The notes beneath the pieces are model-generated. The model made no database searches and was not told the DNA's origin. It was given only the letters and a program-made list of their open reading frames with translations. Of a DNA stretch of 18,444 nucleotides, positions 1-7,920 are shown piece by piece (the stretch's first letter is position 1; each line of letters begins with the position of its first letter). The position numbers were made by a program, and so were the translations under genes. The stretch is from Verrucomicrobiota bacterium (GTDB lineage: Bacteria; Verrucomicrobiota; Verrucomicrobiia; Opitutales; Opitutaceae): positions 1-18,444 of the forward strand of contig JAEXPG010000414.1 of NCBI GenBank assembly GCA_023447015.1, given 5' to 3'.

Positions 1-74
1 CGCCGACGCCACCAGGCCATACCCAGCGCCAGCAAGCCGGTGCCGAAGGCGTACGTCGCCGGCTCCGGGATCAC
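1..74 (-). other. PEP-CTERM sorting signal
   Basis: Encodes VIPEP, then a short hydrophobic stretch (FGTGLLALGMAWW) and an arginine cluster at the window edge. This three-part order of Pro-Glu-Pro motif, membrane span and basic tail is the exosortase recognition signal. It implies an exosortase (EpsH/XrtA-type) gene elsewhere in the genome. Confidence 0.9.
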
Positions 75-620
75 CGCATAACCCAACGCCAAGTTGTCCA
101 GTCCCACGTACGCGTCGGTCTGCTGCGCGGAGATGGTCATCGACGTGAACGGATTGGCCGCGTCGGTGAAGAACCCCAGATACGGCATCTGGTCCATGGA
201 AACCAGGTTCAGGTGAAAGGTGCTGCCATCCGCCAGGACGAAATCGATCGTCGAGGCCACGAAGTCATCCTCGATGCTGTTGCGGAAGAAATTCCCACCG
301 ACCGCGGTCGGTGCTCCGCCGACGAATTCCAAGGTGACGGATGCCGGCTCTTCCGTAGTCAGATAGTTGGAGCCGATCGCAAAACTGCCGGGCAGAAGGT
401 CTCCGGTGCCGGCGCTGATATCGACCGAGAAGCCATTGCCGGCGAAGCTCGCGGTGTTGGTGTTCGGTACGGCGTTGAACGACTCGACGAAGATCTCCTT
501 CGCCACCGCCTCCTCGAAGGCGCCCAGACTGCCGTACTGGTTCATGGATGCAGCGATTCCTGGTGTTGCTCCCACACACCACCAGGCCGCGACCGTAAGG
601 ACCAGACTTGCGCGCTTCAT
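1..620 (-). CDS. PEP-CTERM sorting domain protein, C-terminus cut by window edge
   Basis: Reading leftward from the ATG at 620 gives 206 uninterrupted codons to the window edge. The N-terminus (MKRASLVLTVAAWW, then a small-residue stretch ending GIAA|S) is a Sec signal peptide with cleavage near residue 24-25. The middle is an acidic, beta-type domain of about 155 residues with no catalytic motif that I recognise; it resembles the generic lectin-like domain of many PEP-CTERM proteins. The tail is diagnostic: VIPEP at residues 183-187, a hydrophobic segment (about 190-203), then WWRRR at the edge. In this family the tail is recognised and cut by an exosortase, and the protein is exported to the envelope or matrix. 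No exosortase gene is in the window. No clear Shine-Dalgarno precedes the ATG; an in-frame TTG 39 bases upstream with GGGGAG before it is a weaker alternative start. It lies 317 bp downstream of the 343-residue gene, so it may be transcribed separately. Only a few C-terminal residues should be missing. Confidence 0.88.
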   Translation of the reverse strand, partial: MKRASLVLTVAAWWCVGATPGIAASMNQYGSLGAFEEAVAKEIFVESFNAVPNTNTASFAGNGFSVDISAGTGDLLPGSFAIGSNYLTTEEPASVTLEFVGGAPTAVGGNFFRNSIEDDFVASTIDFVLADGSTFHLNLVSMDQMPYLGFFTDAANPFTSMTISAQQTDAYVGLDNLALGYAVIPEPATYAFGTGLLALGMAWWRR

Positions 621-937
621 CAGTGCCGAAATGCGATACGGAGGAACTGCCGATGACAATCGATTTCTCCCCTATCCCTTCGCTCCCGCGAACCCCAAAG
701 TCGGCCAGCGCCGAGACGGTAATCCAGTGCGCTGCGAGGACTGCCTTGGAGTTAGGAGTAAGGGTTTGACCCGAATGGCGCTAAGTTAAGCAAGAGTTTG
801 GCCGGCCTTTCACTCGCGGCGCCAAGCCTACGGCCAACGGCAGTTGGCCTTAACTTAGCGCCATTCGGGTTTGCCCCCTTCAATCCGCCCTTCGTCTGGA
901 CGCGATCCCCCTTGAGTCGGTATGGTTCACATTGGAG
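621..937. other. Intergenic gap between the 343-residue gene and the PEP-CTERM gene
   Basis: 317 bp with no ORF that I trust. It holds the 102-bp inverted-repeat element at 769-870. I saw no convincing -35/-10 pair for the PEP-CTERM gene on the minus strand between 621 and 768, and no U-run that would make the palindromes a normal intrinsic terminator. The size of the gap, compared with the 4-base overlaps upstream, makes an operon boundary here plausible. Confidence 0.6.
769..870. repeat. 102-bp element with perfect 22-bp terminal inverted repeats (MITE-like or REP-like)
   Basis: Bases 769-790 (starting ACCCGAATGGCGCTAAG) are the exact reverse complement of 849-870, with a 58-base interior. 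The interior holds a second perfect hairpin (GGCCAAC at 832-838, loop GGCA, GTTGGCC at 843-849) and the 8-bp palindrome GGCCGGCC at 800-807. Both outer edges are flanked by TTG (766-768 and 871-873), which would fit a 3-bp target-site duplication but could be chance. No transposase is encoded. A non-autonomous miniature transposon, a REP-type palindrome or a strong RNA hairpin are all possible. Confidence 0.7.
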
Positions 938-1969
938 CTACGCAGTGCGCTTCAGCCTTCGCCAGATTAGGAATAGGAGGAGTCCCAGCGTGGCAATTCC
1001 ACCAGCGATGGGAAACCAATGGCGACCGTTCGGAGCCATGGTCTCGCCCTTCGCTGGGGCACTCGTCGCTTTCGGAGTCGGCGACACGATGGTGGTCCCG
1101 GCAGGAGGGCGCTGATCCAGCTTCTGAAGCTCTTCCCTGAACAGCGATTCCATCAGTTTGAGGTATTCGATCATATCTCGGTCAAATCGGTCTCCTGTTC
1201 GTGCGAATTTTTCTTCGGCCTTCTTGGTCACGCGGTCGCAGATTTCGATGGTGCGTTGAAGCACCATCCTTGCTCCCTCCGCATCGCTATTGGAATAGCG
1301 TACAAGCATGTGCGCCAGATATTGAGAAATCCATTGTTCTGAATCCGTACGCTCAAGGTCTCTCAATGCGATCGCATTAGCCTCCGCCGGATGCTTCTGG
1401 ACTACCGCACCACATCGTTCCGGGTGCGACGTCCTACCCACAAGCCGATATACCGCATCGCGAAGATCCAGGTCGGCATCATCAAGGTCACGGCCTTTGA
1501 TCGGCACTAGGTTCTGCGCTGGATTCTCTCTCTCGAGCTTATCCCAATACTCCTCAGCGAGTTCCATATTCTCCCGGGCGCGTTCAACCAATAGGCCCCG
1601 CGCTCCTATGTTCGCTGTCGCCCTACCCGCTGGAAGCCTAGCGCGGACCTTTTCGTGATATTTCGCGAGTACGGCACTTGATCCAACCGGGTCACTCATT
1701 GCCAATCTTGCGACTCCAATCAGTCGAATCTGCAGGATCATGTCATCGTCTGCCATCTTGTCGAGCGCAGCCAGTAACGCCCGATTGGTTCTCCCTGGGT
1801 CTTTCTCGATCTCGGCAATCAACTGCTTGTACTGCGCCTCTCCGATATGAGATGGATCGAGACTGCCTGCTAGGCCAACAGCCGTCGCGAGTTCGGCAGA
1901 AAGCTCTCGCCCGCTGCATTCAACTAGAAACGCCAATGCGAGAGTCAGTATCGGAAATATACGGATCAT
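938..1969 (-). CDS. Exported helical protein with C-terminal membrane anchor, family not recognised
   Basis: 343 residues. The ATG at 1969 overlaps the stop of the upstream giant gene as ATGA and immediately gives a signal peptide (MIRIFPILTLALAFLVEC, then SGRELSA|E), so I prefer it to in-frame starts up to 2095 whose N-termini are hydrophilic. LVEC looks like a lipobox, but Glu at -1 is atypical, so lipidation is doubtful. Residues of about 35-285 look alpha-helical, charged and acidic, with a HEAT/TPR-like feel but no clear repeat. A Pro/Thr/Ser-rich linker (about 288-315) follows, then one transmembrane segment (FPIAGGIATLGLLLFLIW, about 319-336) and the basic tail RRLKRTA. Expected topology is a large extracytoplasmic domain held by a C-terminal anchor. 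No catalytic motif is seen. Tight coupling to the HExxH giant suggests a joint function, for example retention or maturation of the giant proteins, but that is inference. Its base composition is visibly AT-richer than the 3400-residue gene. It ends in TAG. Confidence 0.85.
   Translation of the reverse strand: MIRIFPILTLALAFLVECSGRELSAELATAVGLAGSLDPSHIGEAQYKQLIAEIEKDPGRTNRALLAALDKMADDDMILQIRLIGVARLAMSDPVGSSAVLAKYHEKVRARLPAGRATANIGARGLLVERARENMELAEEYWDKLERENPAQNLVPIKGRDLDDADLDLRDAVYRLVGRTSHPERCGAVVQKHPAEANAIALRDLERTDSEQWISQYLAHMLVRYSNSDAEGARMVLQRTIEICDRVTKKAEEKFARTGDRFDRDMIEYLKLMESLFREELQKLDQRPPAGTTIVSPTPKATSAPAKGETMAPNGRHWFPIAGGIATLGLLLFLIWRRLKRTA
950..1018 (-). other. C-terminal transmembrane anchor and basic tail of the 343-residue protein
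   Basis: About 18 hydrophobic residues (FPIAGGIATLGLLLFLIW) followed by RRLKR near the protein end. With the N-terminal signal peptide this predicts a type I-like topology. There is no Pro-Glu-Pro motif before the span, so it is not a PEP-CTERM tail; a GlyGly-type sorting tail is a remote possibility. Confidence 0.75.
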
Positions 1970-4900
1970 TTGGACCAATCGGTTTCGTTGGGTTTCCTGA
2001 AAAAGGCATTCCCCGTTGTTGTATCGAAGTCGTAGAGTCCAATTGTGCTCGAGCTTGGTGAGGCACCTACGATCGTCGGCCTTTTTTGCGCCCACTCAAT
2101 GGTATGTGGATGTATTCTCTTGATATAGCGAGGGTCGCCATTGAGCGGTGATGCGAACGATCCGTATGTATTAAACGTAAAGTAGTATTGAAATGCGAAG
2201 TCCAGGTAATCGCCGCGATTGTACATTACGTGATACAACTCATGCGCCAAGGTGTAGCCATCCCAGGAGAACGCGGTATCGTCTCCTATGCCGATATCTC
2301 TATTGGCATCCAACCGTGCGACACCGCTGCCCTCAACGATTGCGACGCGATTCCCTGCACCATAGAAGTCTCCTGATGCAAATCTATGATAGTCAATTGC
2401 CCAGGCGCTAGTATGCGCAGCTGGATCGATTTCTGCGAAAACAACAAAGATGGCGTCCGAACGACTGGTGGTACTCTTCAAATCTGCCCAGAGCGCTTTC
2501 TCGTCAACGTCCCAGTTGTTGCCTTGCTCATTGGCTCCACCACCATAGACCCAGAAACCTTTGCCGGAAGGCCCAAGTAACCCTTGCGGCACCTCTCTCA
2601 CGTGGTTCTCTTCGACCACAAACATCACCCCAGCCGGGGCCCATCGGCGATTTGCCGAGGCGACAAGATCTAGAATCTCTGCAGGGGATACGTATGGGGC
2701 TTTGTTGATCGGGTCCTTGTAAGTGACGATAATCAATGGCACCACCACTGCATGATCTCTATCGAAGACCGGAGCACGCAGTACTGCCGTGCTGTTCGCA
2801 GTGCTGCGATAGCTGAGGTTCATAACGCCATTCACCTTGGCTCGGCGGAAGGGGTGATTGACATCGCCACGAGAAACAGTCCCGAGGTCATCTCCGCGGA
2901 ATACTGAAAACTCTGCGTCTCGGGTGTCGGAGACGATGGCCAATGCCTTCGACACAAATACGGCGGTGTTGCCGCCCGTTTCGACAAGCGCGACGCGATC
3001 CTTGCCGTCGGCCGGCCGATCGTCGGTCTTTCCGCTCCCGTCGGTTGTGTACCAGTTAGCATAAACCGTCTCCGGTTGGGCGGGATCCTGATTTGCACCC
3101 GGATCAATTATCCTAAAATAGAAATTCCGCGAGTCTTCGGCGACGAAGTCTCTCTTTGTCGCCATATGTGACTCATAGAAGTCGATCAGCACGCCGGGCT
3201 TGACCTCCTTCGGTACCGCCGGATGGTTCGATTCATACGCGGCATTCCACAATGCCATCTTCGTCTCCGTGATGGCGGTATCCCATACTAGATCAATTTT
3301 TCCGTCACCGTCGGTATCCTTCACGATATTCGCCCAAGCCAAATGGAATTTCGTGGAATAGACCTCCTTCGTTCCCCAGAATATTCGTAGCACCAGCGGG
3401 TTGTGGCTCTCCTTGCGTCCCTCGAGCAGCAACACGCACTGGTCGTTCTCCCTAATCCCCTTAAGGAACTCGTCGTTCAGGGCGGTTCCCTTCCATGAAG
3501 TCCACGAGACCGAGGCTTCGCTCAACTTCTGGTCACGATTGGGACCGAATGTCGGCGTATCGGCATAGCTCGCAAAATCCAATGCAGCCGATGCGAGAAG
3601 ATTGGTATAAACGAAGCTGACGGCGCCGTCTTCTTGAGTCAGTTGGCAGGAAACGGACCCGTCGTTGGGCAATTCTCTGAGCACCGGGCCGATATTCACG
3701 ATCAAGGGAACGAGATCCTTGGCGTCGGAAGCGCCGTTCACGACGTCGTCGCAGCCATCCTCAAAACCGTCATGATCGTCGTCGTTGGTATTGCATCTGA
3801 GGACCAACGGATTCCGCACGCTGTTGGCGTCGGCAGCCTGCGGCTCCATCCGCTTGTCGCGATTGAGATCGGCGATGAGTTGAGGGGGGACTGCGGTGGA
3901 AACAAAAACCGAGTCTCGGTTCTGCAGGATGCCACTCTCGTCTGCGGAGTCCGATTTGACCTCCAGCACGAATTCGCGCTTTCCGGCAAGAATTTCTGGA
4001 TCAACAGATTCAATATAGGCGGTGAAGGACCGTGCACCGTCGGAAACCGCCTTGACGCTCGTCGCGGCATACCAGACTCCCGATGCGACGTAATCGCCGC
4101 CCTGGTCGAGGCTGCGACTGTCTCGCGCGACGTTGCCATTCTTCATCCACACACGGAAGGTGCCATCACGCGGGAGCTCGAACAGGTGAGCCTCAGGGTC
4201 CTTGACTGTGACCTTTGTCGGGTCCGAGGCCGAATAGGTCAGGCGGAAACTCAGGTGCTGGAGATCGAAGTCATCCGGGAAGGTGATCACCATTCTCGAG
4301 AACTCCGCACAAGCCCCATCCACCGCATTGCCGGGGATGAGGTTGTAACCATCGGCGAAATCGGGAATCCCGTCGTTGTCGTGATCGCCCCAGCTCGCGG
4401 GAACGAAAAGACCCAAGACGTCGGATCGCTCCTCGATGGCGTCTTCGACAGAACTTCGGTCGACCCGGCCATTGTTGTCGGAATCGACATCGATATCTAC
4501 CCCCGTGTTTCCGAACGAGACCATCATATGGTCGTCGAGGTCGCGGCGCGGCGCCACGAGGCCAGATGCCGGGGACTCTTTGCGCCAACCGCGCGCGACG
4601 ATACGCGGATCCTTGCGCAGGTCCTCCGGCAGGAAATCCTCGATGACGATTGGATCCATCTCGATCCGCTTCACTTGCACCCGCGCCAGCAGAAAGCGGA
4701 TCAGCGCGATTGTATTGACCGAGTCAAACCCGTCGACCGACTCGGCCGAACCATTGGTGGGCTTCGCAGTGGTGTTTCCCGGGACGAAATCGTGGATCTG
4801 ATCGGAGTCCTTCGACAAATAGGGAAAGTCGACTTCAGCGCCGGCTCGCTCCGCGTAGCTCACTGCATCCCCATCCGCCGCTTGCGGAGAACCCGATCCA

Positions 4901-7900
4901 GGAACCCCCAGCAGCCCGATGAGAAAATAGGGCCGTGTGATCGCAGCCGTGGTTTGGCGGTCCGCCAATCCGGCAAGATAGGCTTCGTGCCACTGCAGTC
5001 CGATCTGCTCGATTGTGGTGACCGCACCACGACTCCCGAAATTGACTCCGGCCGATGCCGCGGAGAACAGGACTCGCCGGTAGCCCACGCCCTTGGCGGG
5101 AAGGAAATATCCGACATCACGCATGGTCTCCCCCATTCCCGCAGACACCGTCGGGTCGGAGATGTGATTCAGGTCGGCACTTGCGACCAGCAGCGCCGCT
5201 TTCTCGGTCGGCGTCGGCAGGTGTCGCTGGGAGTTCCAGCGGTTGTACGCCTCCAGTTGGTCGGAAAGGAGGTCCCGATCGGAGTCGAGAGTCATCAAAC
5301 CAGAAGCGAGACGCGGCGAACGGAAACCACCGGTGTGCACATCGAACCCCGCGAGCGGATCCCCCCCAAGGAAGACGCTGTTCGGCTTATCCCGCTCGGA
5401 GGCGAGTGCAAGGGCGTCTGCCGTGCCGAACACATTCGTCCGGTCGGATTTAGGGACGCCGCCCGCCATTCCAATATAGAGTCGCGAATCGTCCGAGGTG
5501 AACGTCGCATCTTGCGGATAGGCCCAGTTGTACGGCAGATGCGGGCTCTTGGAATCGAGCACCGCGTCGTAGTTGTTGATGGTCTTCCCGGTTCCCCGCT
5601 TGATCGAGAAGTTGAAGTTCCGCGGGTTGATCAAGCCCTCGAGCGTCTTGTCCGGCCGCAATTCAAGCAGGCCGAGGTTGTTCGTGTCCTGCATGGTGAC
5701 GACCCCGAAATCCCCGGCGTGGTTGATGGCCACACTGGATGCGCCGACCATATCGCGAGGATAGAGCTCGGCGTATGCGGTCATGTTTCCATAATCGATG
5801 AACGAATCCTCCAGCATCCAGCGGGTATTCGTGGCGAAGATCAACATGCTGAGGGCGGGCAAGACCGTGAACTGATTCGTTGCCGCCAATGCGAACTCTT
5901 CCGTGGCGGCGCTCTGCCATTCTCTCGCCGAGAGAACCAGCGGGTGGACGATCTTCTGTCCCTCGGCCATCACCTTGCGGCGGAGTGCATCCGAGTCGTC
6001 GCCCTTCTCCGTGGTCGGGATGAAGCCGAGCAACCCAAGATCTAGATCCCCGTCGACCTTCGGTTTTGCATTCAAGACCACGATCCCACCGCTGCCCTCG
6101 TCGGTGGTTGGCATCACGCCAAATGCGGTCGCTCGCGGCCGCTGCGCTCCGACTGCCGGCAAGAAGGCGCAATTCCCATCCGGGGTGAACGCAATGCCGC
6201 GGATTCCGATCGCGACGATCTTCTCCGGGGCCAGGAGCTTGGCCTTGAGATCCAGCGGCTCAGAGAAACTCGCCGGTGAGGCCGGGGCCCCGTGGAGCGC
6301 GGATGAACCTGAGATGTCGAGCTGGGTCAGGTAACCGTAATCGGCTGGGAGGAACTGGCTCTCACTCAACTGCATCGGATCAATCCGTCCATGGTAGTCT
6401 GAGCGCACCAAGATGTTGGTCAGGTCCAACTTCTTGTCCTTGTCGAGCATGTCGATGTAGACAAGCAGCCGGTCTCCGGCCGGATGCACCGCCATTGCGC
6501 CGACGGCCCGTGCAGGGGTGAACCCGAATACCTGCCGATCCTCGAATTCTTTGATTCGCCCCCCCTCCTTGGAATTCGGGCCATAGCTCTGGTAGAGATT
6601 GATCGATTCCACGGCCCCCACCCGCCCGATATATGCCGTGCGCCCGTCCGGAGAGAGCGCAAGTTTCGTCCCAGAAGCCTTCGTTGACGTAAGGAAGAGC
6701 ACCTTGGCCGGACTCGTGGTCGGGTCCACCGTATAGACCTCAAGCTGGTTCTGCCGGAGGACGTACAAGCGGCGATTCACGATGTCCACCGCCTGATCGG
6801 ACGCGCCGCCTGTCAGCCCCCCTTGAACAGCCGGGGCGACGCGGATCTCGCTTCCCGTACCGACCAAGTCGGCCGTCGCGACCGCCGATTCCATGGTGTC
6901 AGCCACGATACCCCGTCCATCGAACCCCACGCGAACGTTGATGGTCCGCATTGTCGACTCCATCATCGCCTGATCTTTCGCGACGTAACCGAAGCTATCG
7001 ACGCCGACGAAATCAGTCGGAGGTGTGTAGGTGAACTTTCCAGTTTTGGCGTCGAGGGCCACCTGGCCTTTTCCCCCGCGGATCTCGAATGTCAGCGCGT
7101 CGTTGTCGACATCACTGGCTTCCAGTTGACCGGTGACGATCCGGTTGGGCTCGACCGCTATCGCGAGCGCGCCCGTTGGAACCTGAGGGCGATCATTCAC
7201 CGCTATGATGAGAATTGACGCCTTCGTTGGCGCCGAAGTCGCACCCTTGAGGTCTTTCACGGTCACCTCGAACCGGTCTCCCGCGTCGTAGTCCTCGTTT
7301 GGCTTGTAGCGAAAGACGCCGGTGTTCGATACTTCGGGTGACACCGTTCCATGCTCGGGTCTGGTCGATACTTCGAAGACGAAGGCATCGTCACCGTCGA
7401 CATCACTGGCCTGGAATTTGACCTCGTCGTCACCATCTTCCAAGATCAACGGGAGATCGAGAACCTTGAGGGTCGGAGCATCGTTCTCCGGTTCAATCTC
7501 GATCGTGGCAACCCCCGTGGTGACCTCTCCGCTCCGGTCTCCGACTGCAAAGGTGAACGAATCGGAGCCGTTTGCGTTTCGCGCCGGAGTGTAAACGAAC
7601 GTACCGTCGGGTGATAGACTGAATCCCATCCCTGCTTTCGAAGGCGCGCCTGTGATTGTGAAGATGAGCTCGTCCCCATCGGGGTCGGAGGCAAAGGGAG
7701 CCAGACTGCCGCGGAACGGGCCTGAGTCCTCCTTGAGCTGGAAGGAGGCACTGCCAACGACCGGCAGGCGATTCGCCTCGGCAAATGCACTGCTGCAGAG
7801 CGCGAAGAAGCCGAATACGGGTCCGACGGCCCGACTTCTGCGGCAGAAGGACAGCAAGGTTCGCATGATCGAACCCGAGATCGGATTGATCCCATTCGGA

Positions 7901-7920
7901 AGTGCGCCGGCGGTCTTCAT
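1966..7920 (-). CDS. Giant secreted cadherin-like/propeller protein with C-terminal HExxH metallopeptidase-like domain
   Basis: 1984 residues if started at the ATG at 7920, which overlaps the previous stop as ATGA. An ATG at 7866 (MRTLLSFCRRSRAV) would give a more compact signal peptide and 1966 residues. Cleavage is expected near AFA|EA (residue 47). Three cadherin-like/VCBS-type repeats follow (about 51-331), marked by SDPDGDEL, SDVDGDDA and SDVDNDAL and by GxFxYxPxxxxxGxDxF strands. Residues of about 340-870 look like a beta-propeller, with recurring strands LALSPDG, MAVHPAG, IAFTPDG, VAINHAG and ATFTSDD. Residues of about 875-1540 carry Asp-rich calcium-type loops (DSDNNGRVD about 1146, DHDNDGIPD 1179, DDDHDGFED about 1379, DTDGDGKID about 1535). 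From about 1735 a zincin-like domain runs to the end: a helix resembling metzincin N-termini (PAEILDLVASANRRWAPAG), then HELYH at 1893-1897. The third zinc ligand is not evident. It has no sortase, PEP-CTERM, autotransporter or type IX tail. It lies between the 3400-residue gene and the 343-residue gene, overlapping both by 4 bases. Confidence 0.85.
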   Translation of the reverse strand: MKTAGALPNGINPISGSIMRTLLSFCRRSRAVGPVFGFFALCSSAFAEANRLPVVGSASFQLKEDSGPFRGSLAPFASDPDGDELIFTITGAPSKAGMGFSLSPDGTFVYTPARNANGSDSFTFAVGDRSGEVTTGVATIEIEPENDAPTLKVLDLPLILEDGDDEVKFQASDVDGDDAFVFEVSTRPEHGTVSPEVSNTGVFRYKPNEDYDAGDRFEVTVKDLKGATSAPTKASILIIAVNDRPQVPTGALAIAVEPNRIVTGQLEASDVDNDALTFEIRGGKGQVALDAKTGKFTYTPPTDFVGVDSFGYVAKDQAMMESTMRTINVRVGFDGRGIVADTMESAVATADLVGTGSEIRVAPAVQGGLTGGASDQAVDIVNRRLYVLRQNQLEVYTVDPTTSPAKVLFLTSTKASGTKLALSPDGRTAYIGRVGAVESINLYQSYGPNSKEGGRIKEFEDRQVFGFTPARAVGAMAVHPAGDRLLVYIDMLDKDKKLDLTNILVRSDYHGRIDPMQLSESQFLPADYGYLTQLDISGSSALHGAPASPASFSEPLDLKAKLLAPEKIVAIGIRGIAFTPDGNCAFLPAVGAQRPRATAFGVMPTTDEGSGGIVVLNAKPKVDGDLDLGLLGFIPTTEKGDDSDALRRKVMAEGQKIVHPLVLSAREWQSAATEEFALAATNQFTVLPALSMLIFATNTRWMLEDSFIDYGNMTAYAELYPRDMVGASSVAINHAGDFGVVTMQDTNNLGLLELRPDKTLEGLINPRNFNFSIKRGTGKTINNYDAVLDSKSPHLPYNWAYPQDATFTSDDSRLYIGMAGGVPKSDRTNVFGTADALALASERDKPNSVFLGGDPLAGFDVHTGGFRSPRLASGLMTLDSDRDLLSDQLEAYNRWNSQRHLPTPTEKAALLVASADLNHISDPTVSAGMGETMRDVGYFLPAKGVGYRRVLFSAASAGVNFGSRGAVTTIEQIGLQWHEAYLAGLADRQTTAAITRPYFLIGLLGVPGSGSPQAADGDAVSYAERAGAEVDFPYLSKDSDQIHDFVPGNTTAKPTNGSAESVDGFDSVNTIALIRFLLARVQVKRIEMDPIVIEDFLPEDLRKDPRIVARGWRKESPASGLVAPRRDLDDHMMVSFGNTGVDIDVDSDNNGRVDRSSVEDAIEERSDVLGLFVPASWGDHDNDGIPDFADGYNLIPGNAVDGACAEFSRMVITFPDDFDLQHLSFRLTYSASDPTKVTVKDPEAHLFELPRDGTFRVWMKNGNVARDSRSLDQGGDYVASGVWYAATSVKAVSDGARSFTAYIESVDPEILAGKREFVLEVKSDSADESGILQNRDSVFVSTAVPPQLIADLNRDKRMEPQAADANSVRNPLVLRCNTNDDDHDGFEDGCDDVVNGASDAKDLVPLIVNIGPVLRELPNDGSVSCQLTQEDGAVSFVYTNLLASAALDFASYADTPTFGPNRDQKLSEASVSWTSWKGTALNDEFLKGIRENDQCVLLLEGRKESHNPLVLRIFWGTKEVYSTKFHLAWANIVKDTDGDGKIDLVWDTAITETKMALWNAAYESNHPAVPKEVKPGVLIDFYESHMATKRDFVAEDSRNFYFRIIDPGANQDPAQPETVYANWYTTDGSGKTDDRPADGKDRVALVETGGNTAVFVSKALAIVSDTRDAEFSVFRGDDLGTVSRGDVNHPFRRAKVNGVMNLSYRSTANSTAVLRAPVFDRDHAVVVPLIIVTYKDPINKAPYVSPAEILDLVASANRRWAPAGVMFVVEENHVREVPQGLLGPSGKGFWVYGGGANEQGNNWDVDEKALWADLKSTTSRSDAIFVVFAEIDPAAHTSAWAIDYHRFASGDFYGAGNRVAIVEGSGVARLDANRDIGIGDDTAFSWDGYTLAHELYHVMYNRGDYLDFAFQYYFTFNTYGSFASPLNGDPRYIKRIHPHTIEWAQKRPTIVGASPSSSTIGLYDFDTTTGNAFFRKPNETDWSK
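2230..2244 (-). other. HExxH zinc-binding motif (HELYH)
   Basis: Encodes His-Glu-Leu-Tyr-His in the context GYTLAHELYHVMYNRGDYL. In zincins the two His bind zinc and the Glu is the catalytic base. The spacing does not match the strict metzincin HExxHxxGxxH. Candidate third ligands are the Asp of NRGD, 7 residues after the second His, or the later IHPH and IEW segment. Activity is inferred, not shown. Confidence 0.72.
6928..7770 (-). repeat. Three tandem cadherin-like (VCBS/tandem-95 type) protein repeats
   Basis: Three modules of about 90-98 residues with the shared pattern of a DVDGD-type acidic loop, a GxFxYTP strand, a GxDSF strand and an NDxP linker (ENDAP, VNDRP). Such modules are calcium-stabilised Ig-fold stalks in bacterial surface proteins. 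They are degenerate at the DNA level. Confidence 0.8.

Noticed and set aside
265..582. 105-codon minus-strand frame inside the PEP-CTERM gene
   Set aside because: It is out of frame with the signal peptide and the PEP-CTERM tail, and its product is Arg-rich without features.
769..870. Inverted repeat as a rho-independent terminator for the giant operon
   Set aside because: The loop is 58 bases, the stem is not GC-dense at its base, and no U-run follows on the minus-strand transcript. A repeat element explains the 22-bp perfect ends better.
1970..2095. 42-residue N-terminal extension of the 343-residue protein
   Set aside because: It overlaps the end of the giant gene out of frame and is hydrophilic. 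The ATG at 1969 gives a signal peptide and a 4-base overlap.
3634..6045. 803-codon open frame on the plus strand
   Set aside because: It is the codon-aligned antisense of the cadherin/propeller gene, with low-complexity charged composition and no recognisable domain.
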